Positions 7,905 to 16,717 are shown, counted from the stretch's first letter. The stretch: 64,000 nucleotides of DNA from Salinisphaera orenii subsp. orenii MK-B5 (GCF_003788635.1 NZ_AYKH01000040.1:62001-126000), one strand, 5' to 3'. Program-made: numbers and translations. Notes: generated by a model from the letters alone, not told the origin.

Positions 7905-9029
7905 ATGCAGACTCGAGCCGCCGTACTGCGCGAAATGGCCCCGCCCCGTCCCTACGACCAGTCCCGGCCGTTGACCATCGAGACCTTCGAGCTCGGTGGG
8001 CCGCAGGCCGGCGAGGTGTTGCTCAAGGTGCACGCGGCGGGCTTGTGTCACTCTGATCTGTCGACCATCGACGGCAACCGCCCGCGCCCGGTGCCGATGG
8101 TCCTCGGCCACGAGGCCGCCGGGGAGATCGTCGAGGTGGGCCCGGGCGTGACCGACTTCGCGGTCGGCGATCACGTCGTGTGCTCGTTCGTGCCCAGCTG
8201 CGGTCACTGCGCGTACTGCGCCGACGGCCGGGCGGCGCTGTGCACCCCCGGGGCCGAGGCCAACAATGCCGGCACCCTGCTCTCCGGCAGCCGCCGGCTG
8301 AGCGAGGACGGCCGGGACGTGCATCATCATCTGGGCATCTCCGGCTTCGCCGAGTATGCGGTCGTCGCGCGCGAGTCGCTGGTCAAGGTGGACCCGACCC
8401 TCGACTACGACATCGCCGCGGTGTTCGGCTGCGCCGTGCTCACCGGTGTCGGGGCCCTCATCCACACCGCGGGCCTGCGGCTCGGCCAGACCGTGCTCGT
8501 CGTCGGGCTCGGCGGCGTCGGCCTGTCCGGCGTTCTGGGGGCGATCGCCGGCGGCGCGGCGCAGGTCATCGCCGCCGACATCGACGACGACAAGCTGGGC
8601 CAGGCCAGAGCGTTGGGTGCGACCGCGACCGTCAACACCAGGGACGACACCGCGCTCGAACAGATCCGGGACCTGACCGGCGGTGGCGTCGACATCGCCG
8701 CCGAATTCGCCGGCGCGCAGGCGGCACTGGAGTTCGCCTACGCCGCGACCGCCAAGGGCGGCACCACCGTCACCGCGGGGCTGCAGCACCCGGATGCCCG
8801 CATGCAGCTGCCCGCGCTCCAGCTGGTGGCGCAGGAGCGCACACTCATGGGCTCCTATCTTGGCGGTCATGTGCCCAGGCTCGACATCCCCGAATACATT
8901 GCTCTGTATCAGGCCGGCCGCCTGCCGGTGGATCGGCTGCTGACGCATCGGCTGTCGCTGGACGAAATCAACACCGGCTTCGAGCGGCTGGCCGCGGGCG
9001 AGGCCATCCGCCAGGTCGTGCAGCTCTGA
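7905..9029 (+). CDS. Zinc-dependent class III-type alcohol dehydrogenase
   Basis: The 374-residue MDR enzyme has catalytic zinc ligands in GLCHSD (Cys48) and GHE (His69, Glu70). It has a four-cysteine structural zinc lobe (Cys99, 102, 105, 113) and a Rossmann motif VVGLGGVGLSGV. This set defines zinc alcohol dehydrogenases that oxidise alcohols or S-hydroxymethyl adducts with NAD+. AGGAGA lies five bases before the ATG. It resembles the long-chain MDR branch that includes glutathione-dependent and mycothiol-dependent formaldehyde dehydrogenases and aryl alcohol dehydrogenases. Substrate cannot be assigned. Confidence 0.9.
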   Translation: MQTRAAVLREMAPPRPYDQSRPLTIETFELGGPQAGEVLLKVHAAGLCHSDLSTIDGNRPRPVPMVLGHEAAGEIVEVGPGVTDFAVGDHVVCSFVPSCGHCAYCADGRAALCTPGAEANNAGTLLSGSRRLSEDGRDVHHHLGISGFAEYAVVARESLVKVDPTLDYDIAAVFGCAVLTGVGALIHTAGLRLGQTVLVVGLGGVGLSGVLGAIAGGAAQVIAADIDDDKLGQARALGATATVNTRDDTALEQIRDLTGGGVDIAAEFAGAQAALEFAYAATAKGGTTVTAGLQHPDARMQLPALQLVAQERTLMGSYLGGHVPRLDIPEYIALYQAGRLPVDRLLTHRLSLDEINTGFERLAAGEAIRQVVQL

Positions 9030-9141
9030 GCACCGCCGGCGTCGTCAGGTTACGTTCAGCCGGCGACGGCGAGCATCGGAATGTGGGCCGAAGCCGTAAT
9101 GGGTAGGCTCACAGGCCCGATGCGCCTCGCGATCAAACGGT

Positions 9142-9176
9142 GTTGCAAAACGTCCGTTTTCGCTGCATGGTGCAAC
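9142..9176. promoter_or_regulatory. Nested inverted repeats upstream of the azurin-like gene
   Basis: AAAACG-TC-CGTTTT (9147-9160) sits inside a wider GTTGCA (9142-9147) and TGCAAC (9171-9176) pair. The start codon is at 9200. It may be an operator or the 5' leader of the cupredoxin transcript. Confidence 0.35.
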
Positions 9177-9199
9177 GACAACGAAGCAAGGAGATCCGC

Positions 9200-9652
9200 A
9201 TGTTGAAGAAGACCCTGGCGCTCGTGATGTTCGCCGTACTGTCCGTCTCGGCGTTCGCCGCGCAGGCGAAGACGGTCGAGATCGAGGGCATGAACAGCCT
9301 GAAGTTCAGCAAGGAGAACATCACCGTCAAACCCGGCGAAGAGGTCACGATCAAGCTGACCAACACGACCGATCTGCCGGAATCGGCCATGGCCCATAAC
9401 TGGATCCTGCTCGCAGCAGACGCCGATGCGCAGGCGGTTGATGAAGCCGCGGCCCAGGCCAAGGACAACGACTATGTCCCCAAGGACATGAGCGACCAGA
9501 TTCTGGCGCATACCGGCCTCGTGGCGGGCGGCGAGACCGACGAGGTGACCTTCACCGCGCCGGAAGAGCCGGGCGACTATGAATACATCTGCACCTTCCC
9601 CGGCCACCTCGCGGCCGGCATGAAGGGCACGCTCACGGTCAAGGAGGGCTGA
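9200..9652 (+). CDS. Azurin/plastocyanin-like copper protein
   Basis: The 150-residue periplasmic cupredoxin has a signal peptide of about 23 residues and a complete type 1 copper site: His66 (MAHNW), Cys131, His136 and Met141 in YICTFPGHLAAGM. The extra helical segment between strands (about 72-104, rich in Ala and Asp) is typical of azurins. Such proteins shuttle single electrons between periplasmic redox enzymes. The ATG follows AAGGAGA. It is monocistronic, with a terminator behind it. Confidence 0.92.
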   Translation: MLKKTLALVMFAVLSVSAFAAQAKTVEIEGMNSLKFSKENITVKPGEEVTIKLTNTTDLPESAMAHNWILLAADADAQAVDEAAAQAKDNDYVPKDMSDQILAHTGLVAGGETDEVTFTAPEEPGDYEYICTFPGHLAAGMKGTLTVKEG

Positions 9653-9697
9653 TACGCCCTCGCGGCGGCCCACGCCGGCCGCCGACGCGTGACCGCG

Positions 9698-9727
9698 GCC
9701 CCGTCGAGCGTTCGGCGGGGCTTTCTC
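9698..9727 (+). terminator. Intrinsic terminator after the azurin-like gene
   Basis: A 9-bp stem (GCCCCGTCG with CGGCGGGGC, one G-T pair) and 6-base loop are followed by TTTCTC, 46 bases after the stop codon. Confidence 0.75.
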
Positions 9728-9745
9728 GTGTCCGGCATCGACGAC

Positions 9746-9763
9746 TTGATTTTGCACAATCAA
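9746..9763. promoter_or_regulatory. Inverted repeat TTGATT-N6-AATCAA
   Basis: A perfect 6-bp inverted repeat around TTGCAC lies 45 bases before the ATG of the old yellow enzyme gene and is A+T-rich against its surroundings. A redox- or electrophile-sensing repressor site would fit, since these enzymes are often induced by electrophiles, but the regulator is unknown. Confidence 0.45.
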
Positions 9764-9808
9764 ACGCCATCTCCCGGCCATCAGACGACCACGGCTTCAG
9801 GAGACCTC

Positions 9809-10924
9809 ATGGCTTTCGATCGACTGCTTTCCCCGCTGCGCTTCGGCGCGCTCGAGTTGCCCAACCGCGTGCTCATGGCCCCGCTCACGCGGGCCCGCTG
9901 TCGGGATCAGATCCCCGGCGCGATGCAGCGCGAATACTATGCCCAGCGTGCCGGCGCCGGCATGATCATCTCGGAGGCGACCAACATCTCCGAATCCGCG
10001 CGCGGCTATGTCTTCACGCCGAGCATGTTCACCGACGAACAGGAAGCCGGCTGGAAGGGCGTGGTCGACGCCGTGCACGACGCCGGCGGCCGCATGGCGC
10101 TGCAGCTCTGGCACGTCGGCCGCGTGGGCCACGAAATGGTGCACCCGGACGGGCGCAAGCCGGTCGCGCCCAGCGCGATCCGCGGCGAAGGCGCCCAGTC
10201 CTATGTTCAGTTCGAGGACGGCAGCGAAGGCCTGCAGGACTCGGCCACGCCGCGTGCGCTCGAGACCAAGGAGATTCCCGAGGTCATCGAGGAATACCGC
10301 CAGGCTGCGCAGCGCGCCAAGCGCGCCGGCTTCGACATGGTGGAAGTGCACGCGGCCAACGCCTATCTGCTGCAGCAGTTCATGGCCACGGGTTCCAACA
10401 AGCGCACCGACGCCTACGGTGGCTCGATCGAGAACCGCGCCCGCCTGCCGCTGGAAGTCGTCGATGCCGTGGTCGAGGTCATGGGCGCCGATCGTGTCGG
10501 CATCCGCATGTCGCCGTTCATCGAGATCTTCGGCCTGACCGACGACGAGCCCAAGGCGATGGCCTTCTACATGGCCGAGCAGCTCGATAAACGCGGCCTG
10601 GCCTATCTGCATATCAACGAGCCCGACTGGGCCGGCGGCGATATCAAGCTCACCGACGAGTTCCGCCAGGCCACGCGCGAACGTTTCGCCAGCGGCGCGC
10701 TGGTCTTCTGTGGCCACTACACCGCAGAGCGCACCGAAGCGCTGATCGAGAAGGGCCTCGGCGACGGCGCGGCCTTCGGCCGGCCGTATATCGCCAACCC
10801 GGATTTGGTCGAGCGTTTTCGTGTCGGCGCCGAGCTCAACGAGCCGGATGCGGCCACCTACTACGGCGGCGACGAGAAAGGCTATACCGACTATCCAACC
10901 CTGAGCGAGCAGGCCAGCGCCTGA
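9809..10924 (+). CDS. Old yellow enzyme, NADH:flavin oxidoreductase (NemA-like)
   Basis: The 371-residue FMN enzyme has the single TIM barrel of old yellow enzymes. It opens with LLSPLRFGALELPNRVLMAP and carries the substrate-binding pair His181 and Asn184 in VHAANAYLLQQF. LQLWHVGRVGH and the C-terminal FGRPYIANPDLVERF are also family marks. These enzymes reduce activated C=C bonds of enals, maleimides or nitro compounds with NAD(P)H. CAGGAG precedes the start. It is a single-gene unit with an operator-like repeat upstream and a strong terminator downstream. Confidence 0.92.
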   Translation: MAFDRLLSPLRFGALELPNRVLMAPLTRARCRDQIPGAMQREYYAQRAGAGMIISEATNISESARGYVFTPSMFTDEQEAGWKGVVDAVHDAGGRMALQLWHVGRVGHEMVHPDGRKPVAPSAIRGEGAQSYVQFEDGSEGLQDSATPRALETKEIPEVIEEYRQAAQRAKRAGFDMVEVHAANAYLLQQFMATGSNKRTDAYGGSIENRARLPLEVVDAVVEVMGADRVGIRMSPFIEIFGLTDDEPKAMAFYMAEQLDKRGLAYLHINEPDWAGGDIKLTDEFRQATRERFASGALVFCGHYTAERTEALIEKGLGDGAAFGRPYIANPDLVERFRVGAELNEPDAATYYGGDEKGYTDYPTLSEQASA

Positions 10925-10950
10925 TTCGACGCACGCGTTAGGTCTATGGC

Positions 10951-10983
10951 GCGCCGGCGGGTTGTAGCCCGTCGGCGCTTTTT
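10951..10983 (+). terminator. Strong intrinsic terminator after the old yellow enzyme gene
   Basis: An 11-bp stem (GCGCCGGCGGG with CCCGTCGGCGC, one G-T pair), 6-base loop TTGTAG and TTTTT form a textbook Rho-independent terminator. Confidence 0.9.
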
Positions 10984-10999
10984 CATGGCCGGCGATTGA

Positions 11000-11366
11000 T
11001 CAAGGAGCGATGAGGCGACTCCAGCCGTCGTCGAACGCTCGTCGATATTCCGGTTCTCAGTGATCGTGATCATCACGTTCGCCGGGTCGATGCCGGGGTG
11101 GGCCTGCGCGATGCCCGGTATACCTCGCGTGCAATGCCTGCGTCTGGGTATCGGTCCTGCCGCCGCGCATGATCAGCGACATCATCACCCGGCCGTCTTA
11201 GCACGTCTGCAATACCAAAGCGTGCAGCGGCGATCACCGAACCAGCAGATAGCGATCGTCGGCCGGGTCATCCGGTCTCGACGACTGCGGTGCTCATGCC
11301 GTCGGTCACGGCCTTTGGCAGGCGCGCGGCTCTTGCCGCCATGCTCGCGATATCGGCGAACGGCAT
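11000..11366 (-). pseudogene. Decayed tautomerase family gene
   Basis: Fragments of a tautomerase appear in order but in different frames on this strand. First comes MPFADIASMAARAARLPKAV running to VVETG and a stop. Then PADDRYLLV appears after a frameshift, then RVMMSLIMRGGRTDTQ, then HPGIDPANVMITITENRNID, and finally FDDGWSRLIAP and a stop. The order matches PF14552-like tautomerases of about 125 residues (PEDDRF, QITL..GR, V.PEDV.I.LVEN). At least three frame changes or stops preclude a product. The usual catalytic Pro after Met1 is kept. It lies beside a MITE-like repeat. Confidence 0.65.
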
Positions 11367-11398
11367 GGCGTTTCCTGCGTTGCTGGGTCGAGGCGAGG

Positions 11399-11656
11399 CG
11401 GCTCTGTTAACACGCCATGTGAACGCCGCGTGGAGACCGCACATCGTGTATGGCAAGGCACGAGTCGTCGATCGTGGCGCGCCATGATCCATACTTACAA
11501 CGCCGCAGCGCGGGCTGTGCGGCCCAACCCTTCAGGCCAAGCGCTGTGGCGCGGTAATTCAGTGTGGTCGCGCAGCTGGTCCAGGATGACTGCGCGGCGC
11601 GCACGACGCGCACCACAGAGCGTGGTTCGGCCTCGCCTGAAGTGCTGATAGACCCT
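11399..11656 (+). repeat. MITE-like element, copy A
   Basis: This non-coding stretch of about 258 bp shares blocks with the copies at 17521, 32597 and 54851: CCGCACATCGTGT, GCGGCCCAACCC, and CTGCGCGGCGCGCACGACGC (the last two shared with copy B). Its right end, read inward, is AGGGTCTATCAGCACTTC, a degenerate version of the terminal repeat. The left end around CTCTGTTAACAC is worn. The right-end TAG is also the stop codon of the AEC permease gene on the minus strand. Short reading frames inside it are not conserved between copies. Confidence 0.7.
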
Positions 11657-12527
11657 AGAGCACCCAGTACAGCGCCAGCGGTATAACCGCCAGCGCGACC
11701 ACGTGGCCGACCGCCACGATCGCCGCGACCTGCTGCGGGGCGATCTCGAACTGCTCGGCGAGCATGTAGTTGAGCACCGCCGGCGGCAGCGCGCCGAACA
11801 CGATCAGCAGGGCCGCCAGCGGCGGCTCTGGCTGGGTGATCCACACCCACGGCACGGCCACGAGCAGACCGGTCACCGGGCAGGCCAGGCCGCCCCAGAG
11901 GCCGGCCGTCCACTGGCCCGGTGCGCCGTCGGCCAGACGCACCCCGAGGGCGACCAGCATCAGCGGAATCGAGATCTCGCCGAGCATGCGAATACCCGGC
12001 TCGATCATCGCCGGCGCATGCCAGTCCATGACCATGAAAAGTACCCCCGCGAAGGTGGCGACCAGCATCGGATTGGTGAGCAGGCGTCGCAAGCGGATGG
12101 CATCGCCCAGCAGCCACAGCCCGAGGGTGAACTGCAGCAGGTTCTCGGTGACCAGCAGAACCACCGCCAGCGGCAGAGCGTCCTCGCCGAAGGCGAGAAT
12201 CGCCAGCGGCAGGCCCAGATTGCCGCAGTTGTTGAACATCGCGGGGCCGATATAGATCGCCGGGTCGCGCCCGGTCGCGCGGACCCAGATCCAGGCGAGC
12301 AGTCCGGAGCCGAGCACGATCACCGCCGCGCCGACCGCCGCGATCACGAAATCGTCGCCGCCGGCCGAGCGTTCGGTGAGCGCGTGGAAGATCAGCGCCG
12401 GCGTGAAGATGATGATGTTCAGGCGATTGGCGTCGCGCAGATCGGTCGGGCGCTTGCGCCCGTAGGCGTAGGCCAGGGCGATGATGCCGAACACCGGCAC
12501 CGTGATCTCCAGAATCCGAATCAGCAC
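11655..12527 (-). CDS. AEC family (auxin efflux carrier-like) transporter
   Basis: The 290-residue membrane protein has about ten hydrophobic helices. It carries the AEC mark GPAMFNNCGNLGLPLAILAF in the first half and ALGVRLADG plus LPPAVLNYMLAEQFE in the second. AEC permeases export or import organic acids and amino acids. The GTG at 12527 is preferred because GGGAG stands six bases before it. The stop codon is TAG at 11657-11655, whose A and G are the outermost bases of MITE copy A. If the element inserted there, the original stop codon may have been replaced or regenerated. Confidence 0.85.
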   Translation of the reverse strand: MLIRILEITVPVFGIIALAYAYGRKRPTDLRDANRLNIIIFTPALIFHALTERSAGGDDFVIAAVGAAVIVLGSGLLAWIWVRATGRDPAIYIGPAMFNNCGNLGLPLAILAFGEDALPLAVVLLVTENLLQFTLGLWLLGDAIRLRRLLTNPMLVATFAGVLFMVMDWHAPAMIEPGIRMLGEISIPLMLVALGVRLADGAPGQWTAGLWGGLACPVTGLLVAVPWVWITQPEPPLAALLIVFGALPPAVLNYMLAEQFEIAPQQVAAIVAVGHVVALAVIPLALYWVL

Positions 12528-12660
12528 GTCAGCTCCCGGCGGGCCGTGGGCGGGCGATACAAGGCGGCATAGTCTAGCTGTATTGCGCAGCCAATGCCCG
12601 CCATCGACCGGCGGGCGCATGCGTATACTCGGGCGCCGTATTTCGCCACGAGAGAACGCC

Positions 12661-12963
12661 ATGTTCATCGCCATGAACCGTTTCCGGATCAAGCCCGGCT
12701 GCGAGGAGGAATTTCTCGCCATCTGGCGCGAGCGCGACACCCATCTGCAGGACGTGCCCGGCTTTCGGCAGTTCAACCTGCTCCAGGGGGCGACCACCGA
12801 CGAGCACACGCTGTTCGCCTCGCATTCCGAATGGGAATCGCGCGCGGCCTTCGAGGCCTGGACGCAGTCCGAGGCGTTTCGCAAGGCGCACGCCAACGCC
12901 GGCGCGCGCAAGGACATCTACCTCGGCCCGCCGCAGTTCGAGGGTTTCGACGTCAAGATCTAG
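12661..12963 (+). CDS. Antibiotic biosynthesis monooxygenase-fold protein, IsdG-like heme monooxygenase candidate
   Basis: The 100-residue protein is a single ABM ferredoxin-like domain. It has Asn6, Trp67 and His77 at essentially the spacing of the IsdG/IsdI catalytic triad (Asn7, Trp67, His77). This supports a dimeric heme-degrading monooxygenase acting in the cytoplasm and releasing iron from heme. It starts MFIAMNRFRIKPGCEEEF and ends DIYLGPPQFEGFDVKI. No heme uptake genes are adjacent, so the physiological role is inferred from fold and residues only. Confidence 0.8.
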   Translation: MFIAMNRFRIKPGCEEEFLAIWRERDTHLQDVPGFRQFNLLQGATTDEHTLFASHSEWESRAAFEAWTQSEAFRKAHANAGARKDIYLGPPQFEGFDVKI

Positions 12964-13349
12964 CAGGAGGAGACGCCGCCGCGGGCCGTTCAAGCGCCCG
13001 TCGGCCGGATAACGATCGTCGCCGATGTCGAGCCGGGTGGTCGGCGGGCGCCGGACGCCTCGTACCGGCAATCATCGAGACGGGAATCAATCGCCCGATG
13101 CGATCCAGCCCGGCTGGCGCGCCGCTGGGCGCCCCCGCTTATCGTTGCGCGCCCGGCGAAGTGCGTCTCGGGAAAGGACGTTCGCCCCTGCGCCGATGCG
13201 GCGCCTCGGTGCCTCGGTGCCTCGGGCCTTTGGCCGAGCCGAGCGCAGCGGGACGCCGCTCGGCCGGGACCATGCCGTCGCTAAACGCGTTCGGGCGCCG
13301 CTGCCCGGCGCCGCGCCGAGGCATGATGGACGCCTCGGATCGACGGCCA
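12964..13349. other. Intergenic stretch without a recognisable gene
   Basis: This 386-base gap lies between two converging genes. It holds a short tandem of TGCCTCGG units near 13205-13230 and several G+C-rich inverted repeats, for example around GGCCGAGC and GCTCGGCC at about 13231-13265. None has a T-run. No coding sequence is supported. Confidence 0.6.
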
Positions 13350-14138
13350 CTAGTCTGCGATATGCAGCGCCACGCCCGCGCCGTGCAACGCCTCGGCGAG
13401 CGATGCCGGTGGGGCTTGATCGCAGATCACCGTGTCGATCGCGGTCAGCGCGCATACGCATTCGAGCTTGTCGGGGCCGAACTTGGCCTGATCGACGAGC
13501 AGGGTGGTGCGCTGGGCGCGTTCGATCATCATCCGTTTTACCGCCGCGAGATCGCTGCCGACCTCGGTCGGCCCGTCCGCGGTCAGCGCGCCGCAGCTCG
13601 AAAAGCAGTGGTCGGCGTTGAATCGGGCCACGAATGCGGTGCAGAGCGCGCCGTAGCCGGCGTTTTCACGCGCATCGAAACGTCCGGGTGCGAGCAGGAT
13701 CTCGAAACCCGGGTTCGCGGCCAGCGACTGGGCCATGGTGGCGCTGTTGGTGATGATCGTCAGCCGGCGGCGTTCCACCACCAGCCGGTGCGCCAGATGC
13801 AGACAGGTCGCGCTCGCATCCATCATCAGCACCTCGCCGTCGTGGACGCGGGCCGCCGCCCGGGCGGCCATGCGTCGGCGTGCGTCCCCGTTGAGCTCGC
13901 TGCGCTGGCCCAGGCTCGGCTCCCGCGCGGTATGCAGGGCGGCGGCGCCGCCGTAGGTGCGCGCGAGCAGGCCCTCGGCGGCCATGGCGTCGATATCGCG
14001 GCGAATGGTTTCGGCGGACACGTGAAAGCGCGCGGCCAGGGCGCCGATTCGTACCATCGGCTGCGAAGCCAGCAGCGCCCGGATATCCGCCCGGCGCCGG
14101 GCTCGGGGCGTGCGTTCGCGTGATTCGGTCGTGCTCAT
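13350..14138 (-). CDS. DeoR/GlpR family transcriptional regulator
   Basis: The 262-residue protein has an N-terminal DeoR winged helix (about 18-70, with RIGALAARFHVSAETIRRDI). A C-terminal sugar-phosphate-isomerase-like sensor domain follows (about 85-240, with DGEVLMMDASATCLHLA, ITNS and KFG). DeoR proteins usually repress operons for sugar or polyol use and respond to phosphorylated intermediates. It is transcribed divergently from the kinase-aminotransferase-SDR operon at 14374. The shared spacer contains TGTGG-type palindromes. It is therefore the likely repressor of that operon, with the kinase product as a plausible inducer. Confidence 0.9.
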   Translation of the reverse strand: MSTTESRERTPRARRRADIRALLASQPMVRIGALAARFHVSAETIRRDIDAMAAEGLLARTYGGAAALHTAREPSLGQRSELNGDARRRMAARAAARVHDGEVLMMDASATCLHLAHRLVVERRRLTIITNSATMAQSLAANPGFEILLAPGRFDARENAGYGALCTAFVARFNADHCFSSCGALTADGPTEVGSDLAAVKRMMIERAQRTTLLVDQAKFGPDKLECVCALTAIDTVICDQAPPASLAEALHGAGVALHIAD

Positions 14139-14161
14139 GCGCAGGGCCCGGGGCTAACGAC

Positions 14162-14219
14162 TGTGGTTCTTGCCACATAATAGACCGAATCGCGCACTCT
14201 AATGTGGTGTGAGTCACAC
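14162..14219. promoter_or_regulatory. Palindromic operator pair between deoR-like gene and kinase operon
   Basis: TGTGG-N6-CCACA (14162-14177) and GTGTGA-G-TCACAC (14207-14219) lie in the divergent spacer, 24-81 bases upstream of the DeoR start at 14138. TGTG-rich repeats are common in DeoR-type operators. The kinase start lies about 155 bases beyond on the other side, leaving room for its promoter in the A+T-richer 14250-14320. Confidence 0.5.
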
Positions 14220-14373
14220 GAGAGTGCAAAGACGGCGCCCGTCGCCGGCGCCCTGATTATCGATAAAACATGGGGATATGGCATGACGATGCTCTGGCAT
14301 GTCGATTGCTTGGTAATTTTAAAGGCCCATGAATGTGGCGATCGCCATGTCGATCTGCTATCAAGGACGTGTC

Positions 14374-15438
14374 ATGAAGCAGCCGAGCAACGTCACCCGA
14401 TCCCGAGGCGATCTTCCGGCGCCGGCGGCCGATCGCGCCTTCGATCAGTTGGACGCGGCGGCGCAACGCGCCCATCTCGATGATGTGGCACGGCGCGCGC
14501 TGGCCCGCTGGAATCTGCCGGCCGACAGCGCGCTTCGGCTACTCAGCCTGTCGGAGAACGCCACCTATCGTGTGGATGCGCCCACGCTGGAGGCTCCGGC
14601 CGCGCTGCGGGTGCACCGCACCGGCTATCACTCGCGTGCCGGCATCGAGACCGAACTGGCCTGGATGGCGGCACTGCGCGCGGAGGCCGGCATCGACACG
14701 CCGCAGGCGATCGCCGGTGCCGACGGTGGCTTCGTGCAGTGCGTGGACACGCCGGCACTGGCCGAGTCGCGTTTCGTCGATCTGTTTCATTTCATTCCCG
14801 GCGCCGAGCCCGACGAGAGCGCGCTGGCCGGCCCGTTCGAGCAGCTCGGGCGCCTGACCGCGCGGCTGCACGCGCATGCGGCGCACTGGCAGCGGCCGGA
14901 CTTCTTCGAGCGTCTGGTCTGGGATTTCGACGGCTGTCTGGGCACGCGCTCGCATCTCGGCCACTGGCAGCAGGCGCCCGGGCTCGACGCGGCGGATCGC
15001 GCCGTGCTGGAGGCCACCGCCGCCTGCATCCGCGAACGGCTGGCCGGCTACGGCACCGCGCCGCAGCGCTTCGGCCTGATCCACGCCGATCTGCGCCTTG
15101 CCAATCTGCTCGTCGACGGCGACACCACCCATATCATCGATTTCGACGACTGCGGTCTGGGCTGGCATCTCTACGATCTGGCCACCGCGCTGAGCTTCAT
15201 CGAGACCCGCGACGACATCGACGCGCTCGTCGCTGCCTGGCTGCGCGGCTATCGCGAGATCGGCACGCTCGACGCCACCGACGAAGCCGAGATCCCCACC
15301 TTCATCATGATGCGCCGGATGACCCTGCTCGGCTGGGTCGCCACCCATCCGAGCGCGGACATGGCCATCGAACAGGGCGAGTCGTTCGCGCGCGATACGG
15401 TGATGCTGGCCGAGCGCTACCGTGCCCGCCTCGCCTGA
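14374..15438 (+). CDS. APH-fold small-molecule kinase (aminoglycoside phosphotransferase family)
   Basis: The 354-residue protein has the protein-kinase-like APH fold. The catalytic loop is HADLRLAN (His237, Asp239, Asn244) and the Mg2+-binding Asp is Asp256 in IDFDDCG. This family includes homoserine, choline, ethanolamine and hydroxylysine kinases. Next to a class-III aminotransferase, the hydroxylysine-kinase/AGXT2L-type pairing is suggestive: phosphorylate an amino alcohol, then remove phosphate and ammonia. AAGGA precedes the ATG at 14374. A start at 14329 is possible but poorer. The substrate is not determined. Confidence 0.85.
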   Translation: MKQPSNVTRSRGDLPAPAADRAFDQLDAAAQRAHLDDVARRALARWNLPADSALRLLSLSENATYRVDAPTLEAPAALRVHRTGYHSRAGIETELAWMAALRAEAGIDTPQAIAGADGGFVQCVDTPALAESRFVDLFHFIPGAEPDESALAGPFEQLGRLTARLHAHAAHWQRPDFFERLVWDFDGCLGTRSHLGHWQQAPGLDAADRAVLEATAACIRERLAGYGTAPQRFGLIHADLRLANLLVDGDTTHIIDFDDCGLGWHLYDLATALSFIETRDDIDALVAAWLRGYREIGTLDATDEAEIPTFIMMRRMTLLGWVATHPSADMAIEQGESFARDTVMLAERYRARLA

Positions 15439-15463
15439 CCGGCGCCCGCCCGAGGAGTACTGC

Positions 15464-16717
15464 ATGACATCGGATACCAAACGCGCCTTTCTCGAACGCA
15501 GCAAACGCGTGTGGAACCCGCACAAGACCCAGGAATGGCAGAACCGCGGTGTGGATATCGTGCTCGACACGCGCGAGGGCTACTGCTTCGACGATCTCGA
15601 CGGCGCGCGCCTGATCAACATGCATCTCAACGGCGGGGTCTACAACCTCGGCCACCGCAATCCGGAAGTCATCGCCGCGGTGACCGAGGCCATGCAGCAT
15701 TTCGATATCGGCAATCATCACTTTCCCTCGCTGATGCGCACCGAGCTCGCCGAAGCGCTGGTCGCCACCGCGCCGCATATGGACTACGCGATCTTCGCCA
15801 GCGGCGGCGGCGAGGCGATCGATATTGCGCTGAAGACCGCGCGTCACGCCACCAGGCGTCGGCGCATCGTATCGCTGGAGAACTGCTACCACGGCCATAC
15901 CGGGCTGGCGGTTCAGGCGGGCGCCCCGCGCTTTGCCGATATCTTTCTGTGCGAGCCGTCGCCGGACGAATTCACCCAGGTGCCGTTCAACGATCTGGCG
16001 GCCATGGAGGCCGCGCTCGCGGGCGGCGACGCGGCCTGCGTGATCATGGAGACGATTCCGGCCACCTACGGTTTCCCCATGCCCGAGCCCGGCTATCTCG
16101 CGGCGGTGAAGGCGCTGTGCGAGCGCTACGGCGCGCTCTATATCGCCGACGAGGTCCAGACCGGGCTCATGCGTACCGGGTCGATGTGGGCGATCACCGG
16201 CTACGGCGTCGAACCGGATCTGCTGGTGACCGGCAAGGGGCTGTCGGGCGGCATCTATCCGATCGCGGCGGTGCTCGCCCGCGCCGAGGCCGCGCCCTGG
16301 CTCAACGAGGACGGCTGGGCGCATATGTCGACCTTCGGCGGCGCGGAGATCGGCTGCGCGGCCGCGCTCAAGGTGCTCGAGATCAGCCAGCGTCCCGAGA
16401 CCCGCGCCAACGTGGCGGCCCTGTCCGACTATTTCGAGCGCGCGCTCTCCGAGCTGCAGCAAAAGCACGCGGGATTCTTCACCGGCGTGCGCCGGAACGG
16501 GCTGATCATGGGCCTGGAATTCGATCACCCGCGCGGCGCCGAGCCGGTCACCCGCGCGCTCTACGAACACGGCGTCTGGGCGATCTTCTCGGCGCTCAAC
16601 CCCGCGGTGCTGCAGTTCAAGGCCGGCCTGTTGATGGACGAGGCGCTCGCCGCGGACGTCATCGCCCGGCTGGATGTCGCCATCGAGGCCGCCCGCGCCG
16701 AGCTGGCCGCCGCCTGA
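15464..16717 (+). CDS. Class-III PLP aminotransferase or phospho-lyase
   Basis: The 417-residue fold-type I PLP enzyme has its Schiff-base lysine at Lys258 in VTGKGLSGGIYP. It also has IADEVQTGLMRTG and the glycine-rich ASGGGEAIDIALK. Family members are omega-transaminases, or, in the AGXT2L branch, ethanolamine-phosphate and phosphohydroxylysine phospho-lyases. Its place directly after a small-molecule kinase (25-base gap, GAGGAG site) favours a phospho-lyase, but a plain transaminase cannot be excluded. Confidence 0.88.
   Translation: MTSDTKRAFLERSKRVWNPHKTQEWQNRGVDIVLDTREGYCFDDLDGARLINMHLNGGVYNLGHRNPEVIAAVTEAMQHFDIGNHHFPSLMRTELAEALVATAPHMDYAIFASGGGEAIDIALKTARHATRRRRIVSLENCYHGHTGLAVQAGAPRFADIFLCEPSPDEFTQVPFNDLAAMEAALAGGDAACVIMETIPATYGFPMPEPGYLAAVKALCERYGALYIADEVQTGLMRTGSMWAITGYGVEPDLLVTGKGLSGGIYPIAAVLARAEAAPWLNEDGWAHMSTFGGAEIGCAAALKVLEISQRPETRANVAALSDYFERALSELQQKHAGFFTGVRRNGLIMGLEFDHPRGAEPVTRALYEHGVWAIFSALNPAVLQFKAGLLMDEALAADVIARLDVAIEAARAELAAA

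Noticed and set aside
13205-13230. Tandem TGCCTCGG units, considered as a CRISPR or VNTR
   Set aside because: Only about three 8-base units with no spacers. Too short for either.
14202-14483. 93-codon frame overlapping the kinase start
   Set aside because: It overlaps the better-supported kinase gene in another frame and resembles nothing. The region is the operator and promoter spacer.
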